64,000 bases of DNA from Alphaproteobacteria bacterium. GTDB taxonomy: Bacteria; Pseudomonadota; Alphaproteobacteria; JACAEB01. The position numbers and the translations under genes are program-made. The notes under the pieces are model-generated. The model saw nothing but the letters and a program-made list of their open reading frames with translations. It was not told where the DNA came from and ran no database searches. This document shows, piece after piece, positions 8,639 through 16,650 of this stretch (positions within the stretch are counted from its first letter, which is position 1; every line of letters begins with the position of its first letter). The stretch lies in assembly GCA_024236075.1 (NCBI GenBank), contig JACKLE010000001.1:248001-312000 (forward strand), given 5' to 3'.

Positions 8639-9085
8639 TTATTTCGAGACGAGAAGCTCGATCTCGTTGCCTTCCGGGTCGCTCACCATGGCGTGGTTCG
8701 GCGTCTCGCCGGGTCCCATGCGCAGGAGCTTGCCGCCGGCCGCCTCCGCCGCCGCGATCCCCTCCTTCAGGTCCGCGACGCCGAGCACGAGATAAGGCAG
8801 GCCGCCGAGGGAGAGATCCTTCGGCTTGGTGATGAGGACGAGGGCGGCCGCCCCCTCGGCGGCGCCCTTTGCGCGCAGGATCATTTCCACGAATCCGGGC
8901 CCGTCGATGCGGCGCAGCTCCTCGAAGCCGAAGGCCGTCTCGTAGAAGGCGGCGAGCTGCACGGGATCCGCGGCGGCGAGGCGCGCGGCCCGCAGCTGCG
9001 CCGACCCCTCGGCGAAGGCGGCGGCCGGCGCGAACGCGAGCGCGAGGGCGAGCGCGCGGGGCAGAGCGGCGGCGAGGCGTTTCAT
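8639..9085 (-). CDS. Secreted VOC (glyoxalase/bleomycin-resistance fold) protein
   Basis: A 148-aa protein with a signal peptide (MKRLAAALPRALALALAFAP, cleavage near AAAFAEG) followed by a single vicinal-oxygen-chelate domain: AADPVQLAAFYETAFGFEE at the start and HAMVSDPEGNEIELLVSK at the end. The ATG at 9085 has a GGGAGGG ribosome-binding site; the open frame extends to 9385 but that part is basic and unconserved. VOC domains are usually cytoplasmic, so the export signal is notable. A second secreted VOC protein lies at 43782-44243. The substrate is unknown. Confidence 0.8.
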   Translation of the reverse strand: MKRLAAALPRALALALAFAPAAAFAEGSAQLRAARLAAADPVQLAAFYETAFGFEELRRIDGPGFVEMILRAKGAAEGAAALVLITKPKDLSLGGLPYLVLGVADLKEGIAAAEAAGGKLLRMGPGETPNHAMVSDPEGNEIELLVSK

Positions 9086-9280
9086 GGTCGGGTCCCTCCC
9101 TTGGCGCCGGCTCCGCGAAGGTCCGGCCCGCCGCAGTAAGGCATGGGCCCGCGGCGGTGAAAAGCCCGGGGGGCGCTGGCACTTCGGCGCCGCGCGCTCT
9201 AACCTGACCGCGTTCCTGGCGCCCCGGCGCCGGCAAGAAGCTTCGCACGCGCCGAGGGGCGGCGCGAGACAGGGGGAAGG

Positions 9281-9811
9281 ATGCGCTACGGCCTCGTCGT
9301 GATGGGCCTGCTCGTCGCCATGGCGGCGGCCTTCGCGCTCGTGATCGCGACGCCCGAGCCCATGGGCGCGTCGGGCGCCGTCCATCCGGGCATCGCCGGC
9401 ATGCGCGTCGGCGGAGACGGGGCGGCGCGCTACGCCCCCATCGCGGCTCCCGCGATCGCCCTCCAGGCGCTGACCTTCGTCCTCGTCGGGGCGCTCGTCG
9501 CCATCGCTCCGCCCGCGCGGCGGCGCACGCCGGCCTTTTGGGCGAGCCTCGCGCTCTCGGTGCTCGCCGCGCTCTTCGTCTGGTGGCGGATGAACGCGAC
9601 CTATGCGCGCTTCCTCGAGACCGGCGAGACGCGCTATCTCCTGGGCTTCCCCGAGCCGACCTTCTGGGCGATCTTCGGCGTCTGGGGCGCGGGCCTTCTC
9701 CTCGTCCTCGTCTACGTCGTGGGCTTTCGCCGCTTCGTCCTGCCGCCCGAGGACGAGCGCGCCTTCGCCGAGCTCGTCGCGGAGACGAAGCGCGCGCGGG
9801 AGGGCCGGTGA
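9281..9811 (+). CDS. Small membrane protein upstream of a sodium:solute symporter
   Basis: A 176-aa membrane protein with four predicted helices (about residues 5-24, 55-77, 84-105, 130-150) and a charged C-terminal tail (PEDERAFAELVAETKRAREGR). It is not a recognised family. Its stop overlaps the start of the sodium:solute symporter by one base, so the two are translationally coupled. Some symporters of this superfamily have small membrane partners, and this may be one, but the length and sequence are not those of the DUF485 or DUF4212 partners I know. The ATG follows GACAGGGGGAAGG. Confidence 0.75.
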   Translation: MRYGLVVMGLLVAMAAAFALVIATPEPMGASGAVHPGIAGMRVGGDGAARYAPIAAPAIALQALTFVLVGALVAIAPPARRRTPAFWASLALSVLAALFVWWRMNATYARFLETGETRYLLGFPEPTFWAIFGVWGAGLLLVLVYVVGFRRFVLPPEDERAFAELVAETKRAREGR

Positions 9812-11316
9812 TGGAGGCCTTCCGCGAGCCCATCATCCTCGGCTCCGTCGCCTTCTATATGGCGCTCTGCATCGGGATCGGCGTCTGGGCCATGCGGCGC
9901 ACGCGCTCGGCGAACGACTTCTTCGTCGCGGGGCGCAGCCTCGGCCCGCTCATCGTCGGGCTGGCGGTCTTCTCGAGCACGCTTTCGGGCTTCGGCTTCG
10001 TCGGCGGGCCGGGCCTCGTCTATTCGCTCGGCATGAGCTCGGTCTGGATGGTCAACATCTCGGCCTTCGGCTACGCGATCGGCTTCTTCCTCGTCGCCAA
10101 GCGCATCCGCATGATCGCGGAGCTGCGCGACACGATCTCGCTGCCGGACGTGCTCGCCGCGCGCTACGACAGCGAATTCGTCCGTCTCCTGACGGGCGTC
10201 ACCATCGTCCTCGGCGTGCTCGGCTATCTCGCGACGCAGGTCCTCGCCATGGCGACCGTGCTCCAGTCGATCCTGAGCGGGACGCAGGCCTTCGCCGGCA
10301 TCGATTTCGTCACCTGCGCCGCGCTCTCCTCGGCCGTGCTCATCTTCTATTCCGTGACGGGCGGCATCATCGCCGGCGTCTACACCGACGTGGTGCAGGG
10401 CCTCATCATGATGGCCGCCGGCATTCTCGTCGTCGTGACCGCCGCGACGGCGATCCCGGCCTTTCCGGGCGGCTTCGCCGACGCCACCGCGACCATCCTC
10501 GCCGACGACGCGGAGGCCGCCATGCCCTGGGGCACGGTCGGCATCATGGGCTGCATCGCCTGGTTCTTCGTCTTCGGCATCGGGCTTGCCGGCCAGCCCC
10601 ATCTCGTCACCAAGATGATGATGAACCGCCGCCTCTCGGACAATCGCGTTGTGCTGCCGCTCGCCATGCTCGGCTACGCGGTCGCCGCGCTTCTGTGGAT
10701 CTCGATCGGCGTCGTCATGCGGGGCGTCGTCGTCGGCGGCGATGCCGCGCCCCTCGACATGCCGGACTCCGCGGCGCCCGCCTTTCTCTCGGCCTTCGCC
10801 CATCCGCTGCTCGCGGGCGTCGTCTTCGCGGGCCTCTTCGCGGCGATCATGTCGACCGCCGATTCCTTCCTCAACATCGGCGCGGCGGCGCTCATCCACG
10901 ACATTCCGCGCGCGATCCGCGGCCGCTCGCTGGGGAACGAGCTCTTCTGGGCCCGCGTCGCCACCGTCGCCATCGCCGTCCTCTCCTTCGCCTTCGCGCT
11001 CTATTCGCATTTCGCGAACGGGCGCCTCGTCGCGCTGCTCGGCGCCTTCGGCTGGGGCACCTTCGCCGCCGCGCTGGTTCCCGTCGTCATGTTCGGCCTC
11101 AACTGGAAGCGCGCCTCGCGCGCCGGCGCGGTCGCGGCGATCCTCGTGAGCCTCGTCGTCAATTTCGCGGTGGAGCTCTTCCACATCGCGCTGCCCTACG
11201 GAATAAACGGCGGCTATGTCGCCTTCGGGCTCGCCATGCTCGCCTTCGTGGGGTTCTCGCTCGTGCTGAAGCCGCGCCCGGTGGCCTCCGACATCGCGCG
11301 CGTCATGGAGCTTTGA
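9811..11316 (+). CDS. Sodium:solute symporter (SSS family)
   Basis: A 501-aa secondary transporter of the SSS superfamily, expected to take up a solute with sodium across the inner membrane. It starts MEAFREPIILGSVAFYMALC and has the family's early segment RRTRSANDFFVAGRSLG followed by SSTLSGFGFVGGPGLVYSLG. About 13 hydrophobic segments run to the end. The MSTADSFLNIGAAAL segment near residue 350 matches the conserved MSTADS region of the family. It is coupled to the small membrane protein upstream, and the DUF3604 gene starts 26 bp downstream. The transported solute cannot be read from sequence. Confidence 0.9.
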   Translation: MEAFREPIILGSVAFYMALCIGIGVWAMRRTRSANDFFVAGRSLGPLIVGLAVFSSTLSGFGFVGGPGLVYSLGMSSVWMVNISAFGYAIGFFLVAKRIRMIAELRDTISLPDVLAARYDSEFVRLLTGVTIVLGVLGYLATQVLAMATVLQSILSGTQAFAGIDFVTCAALSSAVLIFYSVTGGIIAGVYTDVVQGLIMMAAGILVVVTAATAIPAFPGGFADATATILADDAEAAMPWGTVGIMGCIAWFFVFGIGLAGQPHLVTKMMMNRRLSDNRVVLPLAMLGYAVAALLWISIGVVMRGVVVGGDAAPLDMPDSAAPAFLSAFAHPLLAGVVFAGLFAAIMSTADSFLNIGAAALIHDIPRAIRGRSLGNELFWARVATVAIAVLSFAFALYSHFANGRLVALLGAFGWGTFAAALVPVVMFGLNWKRASRAGAVAAILVSLVVNFAVELFHIALPYGINGGYVAFGLAMLAFVGFSLVLKPRPVASDIARVMEL

Positions 11317-11341
11317 GCATTCGCCCGATGGGGAGTCCCTG

Positions 11342-13168
11342 ATGCCGCGCGCCGCGTCCGTCCTCGGTTTCGCCCTTCCGGCGCTTCTCGCCGCGCTGCC
11401 GGCCCCGGCGGCCGAGCCTTCCGACGAGGTCGCGGCGCGCGCGCAGACGCAGCTCCTCTTCGGCGATCTTCATCTGCATACGGGCTGGTCGTTCGACGCC
11501 TTCACCTTCAAGACCCTGGCGACGCCGGACGACGCCTATCGCTTCGCGCAAGGCGAGGCCGTCGCGCAGCCGCTGGGCATGACGTTCAGGCTCGACCGCC
11601 CGCTCGACTTCCTCGCCGTCACCGACCACGCCGAATATATGGGCCTCAGCCGCGCCATGCGCGATCCGAAGAGCCCGGTCTCGCGGCTGCCGCTCGCCAG
11701 GCAGGCGCTCGACCCCGACCCCAACGTGTCGGGAAAGGCGTTCTCGCTCTTCACCCGCGCGCTCGCGACCGGCGACGCGAAGATGCTCGGCGACGACAAG
11801 GGCGAGATCGCCAAGGCGGTCGCCGACAGCTGGGCCCTCGCGAAGGACGCGGCGAACCGCCACAACAGGCCGGGCGCCTTCACCGCGCTCATCGCCTACG
11901 AATGGACCGCCTCGCCGGGCTACAATCTCCACCGCAACGTCATCTTCGCGGACGACGACGCGCCGCAGCCCTTCACCTCGCTCGACAGTCAGCGGCCGGA
12001 GGATCTCTGGGACTGGCTCGAGGCGGAGCGCGCGGAAGGCGTGAAGGTGCTCGCCATCCCGCACAACATGAACATGAGCGAGGGCAATGCCTTCGCGCTC
12101 GTCGATTCCGACGGCCGGCCGCTCGGCGCGGACTACGCCGCGCGCCGCACGCGCAACGAGCCGGTCGCCGAGGTGACGCAGGTCAAGGGCACGTCCGAGA
12201 CGCATCCCACGCTCTCGCCCAATGACGAGTTCGCCGATTTCGAGATCCTCGAGGTGCCGGGCGGCGGCACCAAGCGCATCTCGGTCTTCGCCGGCGGCTA
12301 TGCGCGCGACGGGCTGATGCGCGGCCTCGCGCTCCAGGACGCGATGGGCTTCAACGCATTCCGCTTCGGCTTCGTCGGGGCGACGGACTCCCATGTCGGC
12401 ATGTCGGCGATCGACGAAACGGACTACACGGGCTCGAGCGGCGTCGCGGACGGCACGCCCGAGCTGCGCCTCGACTGCAAATACTGCAAGGGCTTCGCCG
12501 ACCAGCGCGCCCGCAGCGCCGCGGGGCTCACCGCCGTGTGGGCGCGCGCCAACACGCGGGACGACATATTCGATGCCATCGCCCGCAAGGAGAGCTATGC
12601 GACGACGGGCACGCGCATGGCGGTGCGCTTCTTCGCGGGGCCGGATCTCGCCGGCATCGCTCCGGGAACGGATGGCTGGGTCGAGGCGGCCTATCGCGCC
12701 GGCGTGCCCATGGGCGGCGATCTCAAGGCCGGGGACCGACCGCCCGTCTTCCTGGTCTGGGCGCGCAAGGACGTCGAGGGCGCCAATCTCGACCGCATCC
12801 AGATCGTCAAGCTGTGGAGCCGGGACGGCAAGGCGCAGGAGGAGGTCTTCGACGTCGCGCTCTCGGGCGGCCGGGAGGTCGATCCGCGGACGGGCCGCGC
12901 GCCGCCGGTCGGCAACACGGTCGACGCGAGGACCGCGACCTACGACAACACGATCGGCGCGGCGGCGCTCGCCGCGCGATGGCGCGATCCCGAGTTCGAC
13001 CCCGCCCTGCCCGCGGCCTATTACGTCCGTGTGCTGGAGATCCCGACGCCGCGCTGGACGACCTACGATGCGGCCAGGCTCGGCCGCGAGCCGCCGGACG
13101 GCCTTCCCGCGACCATTCAGGAGCGCGCCTACACCTCGGCGATCTGGGTCGATCCGCCCGCGCCATGA
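11342..13168 (+). CDS. DUF3604 family exported protein (PHP-like metal-dependent fold)
   Basis: A 608-aa protein with a signal peptide (ALPALLAALPAPAAEP). The mature protein carries metal-binding motifs of the DUF3604/PHP-like superfamily: LFGDLHLHTGWSFDAF, LAVTDHAEYMG, IPHNMNMSEG and FVGATDSHVGM. It is therefore probably a periplasmic metal-dependent hydrolase or phosphoesterase, but no substrate is established for the family. The ATG at 11342 follows ATGGGGAGTCCCTG. Its stop overlaps the start of the PpiC-type gene by 4 bp. The pairing of DUF3604 with a PpiC-type gene suggests folding or maturation help, which is inference. Confidence 0.88.
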   Translation: MPRAASVLGFALPALLAALPAPAAEPSDEVAARAQTQLLFGDLHLHTGWSFDAFTFKTLATPDDAYRFAQGEAVAQPLGMTFRLDRPLDFLAVTDHAEYMGLSRAMRDPKSPVSRLPLARQALDPDPNVSGKAFSLFTRALATGDAKMLGDDKGEIAKAVADSWALAKDAANRHNRPGAFTALIAYEWTASPGYNLHRNVIFADDDAPQPFTSLDSQRPEDLWDWLEAERAEGVKVLAIPHNMNMSEGNAFALVDSDGRPLGADYAARRTRNEPVAEVTQVKGTSETHPTLSPNDEFADFEILEVPGGGTKRISVFAGGYARDGLMRGLALQDAMGFNAFRFGFVGATDSHVGMSAIDETDYTGSSGVADGTPELRLDCKYCKGFADQRARSAAGLTAVWARANTRDDIFDAIARKESYATTGTRMAVRFFAGPDLAGIAPGTDGWVEAAYRAGVPMGGDLKAGDRPPVFLVWARKDVEGANLDRIQIVKLWSRDGKAQEEVFDVALSGGREVDPRTGRAPPVGNTVDARTATYDNTIGAAALAARWRDPEFDPALPAAYYVRVLEIPTPRWTTYDAARLGREPPDGLPATIQERAYTSAIWVDPPAP

Positions 13169-14034
13169 CCGGCCGTTTCGCGCGGGCGCTTCGCGAGCCG
13201 CTCGTCCGGTTCCTTCTGCTCGCGGCGGCGATCTTCGCCGTCGGCGGCAGGGGCGAGCGCGGCCCCGCGCGCGAGATCCGCATCGGCGCCGGCGAGATCG
13301 CCGCGCTCGCCGAGGGCTGGCGCGCGCAGCACGGAACGGCGCCGACTCGCGCGCAGCTCGAGGCCGCCATCGCCCTCCATGTCGACGAGGAGATGCGCTA
13401 CCGCGAGGCGCTCGCCCTCGGCCTCGACCGGGACGACACGATCGTCCGCCGCCGCCTCGTCCAGAAGTACGAGTTCCTGATGGGTGCCGGCGACGGGGAA
13501 GCCGCGCCGTCCGAGGAGGATTTGCGCGCGCTCCATGAGAGCGATCCCTCGCGCTACGCCGCGCCCGCGAGGGCGAGCTTCTGCCAGGTCTTTTTCGGCG
13601 ATGCGGGCGCCGGGGGCTATGCGCGCGCGCGGGAGGCCCTTTCGGCCCTGGGCGAGGAGGCGAAGGGCGAGGAGGGGGCGCTCGTAGACACGGCGAGCCT
13701 TCTCGACACGGAGCGTTGCATGGCGGCCGACGAGGATGCGATCGCGCGCCGCTTCGGGCGTCATTTCGGCGCCTCCCTCGCCGCGCTGCCGGCGGGCGAG
13801 TGGTCCGGTCCGGTCGAATCGGGCTTCGGCGCGCATCTCGTCTATCTGCGAAGCCGCGCGCCCGCGGCTCCCCTTTCCCTCGCCCGCGCGCGGGAGCGGC
13901 TTCTGGAAGACTGGACCGAGGCCCGCCGCGCCCGGCGCCGCGCCGCCATGGGGCAGGCGCTCGAGGCGCAATACCGCGTGCGGATCGATGCGGCCGCGCT
14001 CGAGTCCGCCGCGCCCGCGAACGACGTTCCCTGA
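13165..14034 (+). CDS. PpiC-type peptidyl-prolyl isomerase, membrane-anchored
   Basis: A 289-aa protein with an N-terminal membrane segment (about residues 12-28, VRFLLLAAAIFAVGG) and a SurA/PpiC-like body: a chaperone-like helical region (EEMRYREALALGLDRDDTIVRRRLVQKYEFL) followed by a parvulin-like domain that includes LPAGEWSGPVESGFGAHLVYL. The ATG at 13165 overlaps the DUF3604 stop as ATGA. It probably assists folding of periplasmic proteins, perhaps the upstream DUF3604 protein. Catalytic activity is not certain because the parvulin domain is divergent. Confidence 0.8.
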   Translation: MTGRFARALREPLVRFLLLAAAIFAVGGRGERGPAREIRIGAGEIAALAEGWRAQHGTAPTRAQLEAAIALHVDEEMRYREALALGLDRDDTIVRRRLVQKYEFLMGAGDGEAAPSEEDLRALHESDPSRYAAPARASFCQVFFGDAGAGGYARAREALSALGEEAKGEEGALVDTASLLDTERCMAADEDAIARRFGRHFGASLAALPAGEWSGPVESGFGAHLVYLRSRAPAAPLSLARARERLLEDWTEARRARRRAAMGQALEAQYRVRIDAAALESAAPANDVP

Positions 14035-14536
14035 GCGGGCCGAACGGCGCGTCGGACGCATCTAATACAAAATCTAGGATTGACTCAAAGGCCAAATCAG
14101 ATAATTTTTCCGCACAAGGCGTGGTTCAAATAACAAAGCTCGATAACCGAGGTCCTCCAGCGGACATTCCCATTTCCCGCTTGTTGTATCGCGCCCTGGC
14201 GGCGCCTTCCGTGCGGCGCGCGGGGCTTGCGGGGCAAAGGCGGCGTTCGCGGTAACCGATCCGCGCCGGCTCGCGGTCGGAGTTGCGTCCCCAAAAACCA
14301 AGAGCGGGCGGCCGGCCGGCGGCGCGCCTTGTGGGAGGTGCCATTCCAGATCGCGGCGGCGGCGTGCCGTCGGGGCCGCGATTCCCTCTTCCGTTCGCCT
14401 ACTGCCGGACGCGGGCCGGGCCGCCGGCGCGTCCCTTCGCCCCGGCGATTCCGTCTCCTGTTCCCCTTGCGTCACCGAGAAGCGTTCACAAAAGCGACGA
14501 TGGCATCCGCAAATCGTCCGTATAGGGAGGAAGAAA
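14035..14536 (+). promoter_or_regulatory. Upstream region of the first secreted paralogue, with possible promoter
   Basis: A 500-base gap with no supported gene. Bases 14060-14160 are noticeably AT-richer than the surroundings and hold a possible promoter: TTGACT at 14080-14085 and an AT-rich -10-like GATAATTTTT from 14100. The spacing is short (14-16 bases depending on the -10 choice), so the promoter is tentative. The rest is GC-rich without a clear hairpin. A strong ribosome-binding site (GGGAGGAAGAAA) precedes the ATG at 14537. Confidence 0.35.
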
Positions 14537-16480
14537 ATGACGTCCACGAGAAGATCCCTCTTGCGCCTTGGCCGGCTGGCCCCGCTGTTGGCGGCGCTCG
14601 CCCTCGCGGGCTCCCCCGCGCTCGCCGACAATGTCGCGACGAGCCCCATCGTCGGCACGACCGGCGGCACGAGCTACAACAAGCCCGCCTGGTGGTCGAA
14701 CGCGACCATGGGCGACTGGAACGGCAAGGCGGCGCGCTACAACGATGCGAGCGACCGCATCGCCTACGAGACCTTCCGCACCGACGACGCCTTCAAGGGC
14801 GGCAGCCTCTGGCGCGACGAGGTGACGAGCGACACCAGCCGCAAGAGCACGAACGGCGCCGAGCTCTGGCTCTTCAGCGCCGATCTCGATCCCTTCAATC
14901 CGCCGACGCTGCCCAATGACGTCGTCAGCGGCGCGCTCGGGCTGGGGCAGGGCACCGATGTGGGCGGCATAGACGGCACGACGGTCGTCTTCGTCGCCGA
15001 CGCCGATGGGGCGGACCCGCAGTGCCTGGGCTGCGAGGAGGTGAGCGGGGCGAACGGCTACACGATCCTCAAGGTCGATCCGTCTACGAACGGCACGGCC
15101 GCGAGCTTCACCGACGTCAGCAACGTCTCGGCCGAGCGCATCCGCATCCGCCAGAACAAGGACATGGCCGCCTGGCACCCGTCGGGCGACTGGCTCGTCG
15201 TCGCCGTGGAGATGCCCGTCCATGCCGGCTTCAAGAATGCCGGCAACGGCGAGGTCGGCATGTTCACCAACATCTATGCCGTCTACGTCCACGAGGGCGC
15301 GGATTTCGGCAAGATCTGGGTGAAGCTCACCGACTGGGTCGCAACCTGGGGCAGCCTCTACGACAATGTCTCGATCATGCCCTACGACTCGGTCGACCAT
15401 TATCCGTTCCCGGACACCTGGTCGAACACGCGCTGCCCGGCGGGCAATCAGTACGGCGACAGCACCTCGCACGTGCCTTACGCCTATTTCCACTGCAGCG
15501 CCTCGGGCGCGGTTCCGCCGACCTCGGGCGTGATGCGCCCGACCGTGGCGCCGGCGGCGCTCGGCAACGGCAATGCGCGCATCGCCTGGGGCGCGCGGGT
15601 GGGCGTCGCCGTGGTCGGACAGACGCTTCCCGGCGGCGGCGTGCAGCTCCTCGGCACGGGCGAGCTCAAGACGGTCGACGTGAACATAGCGGGCTATCCC
15701 GCCTCGCGGCCCGATGCGCCGGCCATCGTCAACTACGCCGTCCTGGGTCCGACCGAGGCCATTCCGGGCGGCGTCAACACCTGGAAGGGCAAGGCCTATC
15801 TGCCGGGCAACGGCAACACGCCGCTCCTCGCTCAATGGTACGAGGCCTGGGACTATTCCTACGACAGCGGCAACAACTATCTCCTCATCGCCTCCGACGC
15901 CTTCCTCACCTACCGGCCCGGCGCGAGCCCGGCGCCGACGGCGGTCGACGGGCGCACCTTCCTCTACATGGACGTCACTCAGTGGAAGGTCGACGGCACC
16001 CAGTTCGCAACGCTCACGGACTATAATCCGTCCGCGGCATCGACGAACAATTACGACTATCCGGAAGGCTCGGCGACCTTCCCCTACGCCTACACGAAGA
16101 ACTGGGGCTATTGGGAGGAGCCGTCCGTCTACGTCTACGACACGGAGTCGACGAGGACGTTCCTCGCTTTCGGCGCCAACTCGGGCGTGCTCAACGCGGC
16201 GGGCACCAAGGGCCTCTACAACATCGTCCAGCACAGCGCGACCTTCGCGCTCGACGCCTGGCTCCTCGATCTCGCGAACTTCAACAAGAACAAGGAGATC
16301 ACCGACATCAACACGGGCGGCAGCGCGACGCGGTTCTACTACCCGACGGACTACGCGATCGCGAGCCGCATCCTCTACCTCACCGACGTGCCGGCGGGCG
16401 GGGCGGGCGGATCGAACCCGCCCGGCCTCGTGCGCACGATGGATCTCGGCAGCGCCCTCGACGGCGGGCTGTTGCCGTAG
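14537..16480 (+). CDS. Secreted protein of unknown function, first of a tandem paralogous pair
   Basis: A 647-aa exported protein (signal peptide to about residue 31, APLLAALALAGSPALADN). I do not recognise the family. It shares long blocks with the next gene: WNGKAARYN, RQNKD.AAWHP.GDW, VEMPVHAG, TNIYA.YV, TDWV.TWGSLYDNVSI.PYDS, PPTSGVMRPTV, RIAWGARVG, GGGVQLLG, LGPTEA and WGYWEEP. A CxxC pair (DPQCLGCEE) and two further cysteines (RCPAGNQY, YFHCS) are shared too. The AAWHPSGDWLVVAV block resembles a TolB/WD40-like propeller blade, so a secreted beta-propeller-like fold is possible. It lies upstream of a type II secretion operon and may be a substrate; that is inference. Confidence 0.8.
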   Translation: MTSTRRSLLRLGRLAPLLAALALAGSPALADNVATSPIVGTTGGTSYNKPAWWSNATMGDWNGKAARYNDASDRIAYETFRTDDAFKGGSLWRDEVTSDTSRKSTNGAELWLFSADLDPFNPPTLPNDVVSGALGLGQGTDVGGIDGTTVVFVADADGADPQCLGCEEVSGANGYTILKVDPSTNGTAASFTDVSNVSAERIRIRQNKDMAAWHPSGDWLVVAVEMPVHAGFKNAGNGEVGMFTNIYAVYVHEGADFGKIWVKLTDWVATWGSLYDNVSIMPYDSVDHYPFPDTWSNTRCPAGNQYGDSTSHVPYAYFHCSASGAVPPTSGVMRPTVAPAALGNGNARIAWGARVGVAVVGQTLPGGGVQLLGTGELKTVDVNIAGYPASRPDAPAIVNYAVLGPTEAIPGGVNTWKGKAYLPGNGNTPLLAQWYEAWDYSYDSGNNYLLIASDAFLTYRPGASPAPTAVDGRTFLYMDVTQWKVDGTQFATLTDYNPSAASTNNYDYPEGSATFPYAYTKNWGYWEEPSVYVYDTESTRTFLAFGANSGVLNAAGTKGLYNIVQHSATFALDAWLLDLANFNKNKEITDINTGGSATRFYYPTDYAIASRILYLTDVPAGGAGGSNPPGLVRTMDLGSALDGGLLP

Positions 16481-16500
16481 GCCATCGGCACCCTGGAATT

Positions 16501-16535
16501 CCGCCCGAGGCCGCGCGTCGTGCGGCCCCGGGCGG
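16501..16535 (+). terminator. Hairpin between the two secreted paralogues
   Basis: A GC-rich hairpin just after the first paralogue: arm CCGCCCGAGGCCGC at 16501-16514, loop of 7, and arm GCGGCCCCGGGCGG at 16522-16535, with one A/C mismatch. There is no T run after it, so it could be an RNA-stabilising or partial terminator element separating expression of the two genes rather than a full intrinsic terminator. Confidence 0.4.
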
Positions 16536-16650
16536 GGTCAATCGTCCGCCAAGAGACGATAGGCTCGAGGCCGCTCGGCGCGCCGCGCCGCGCGGTCGTC
16601 CCGCGCATGGAACATGCGAAACGACAACGCATCTAAGGAGGATCTGCGGA

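Noticed and set aside
9712..11184. Long antisense open frame (490 codons) opposite the sodium:solute symporter
   Set aside because: Arg/Asp/Glu-rich composition mirrors the hydrophobic codons on the other strand; no real features.
14486..16234. Long open frame (582 codons) on the minus strand opposite the first secreted paralogue
   Set aside because: High-GC codon bias leaves the antisense frame open. Its translation is rich in Arg, Gly and Val without motifs, while the plus strand has a signal peptide, a ribosome-binding site and a paralogue.
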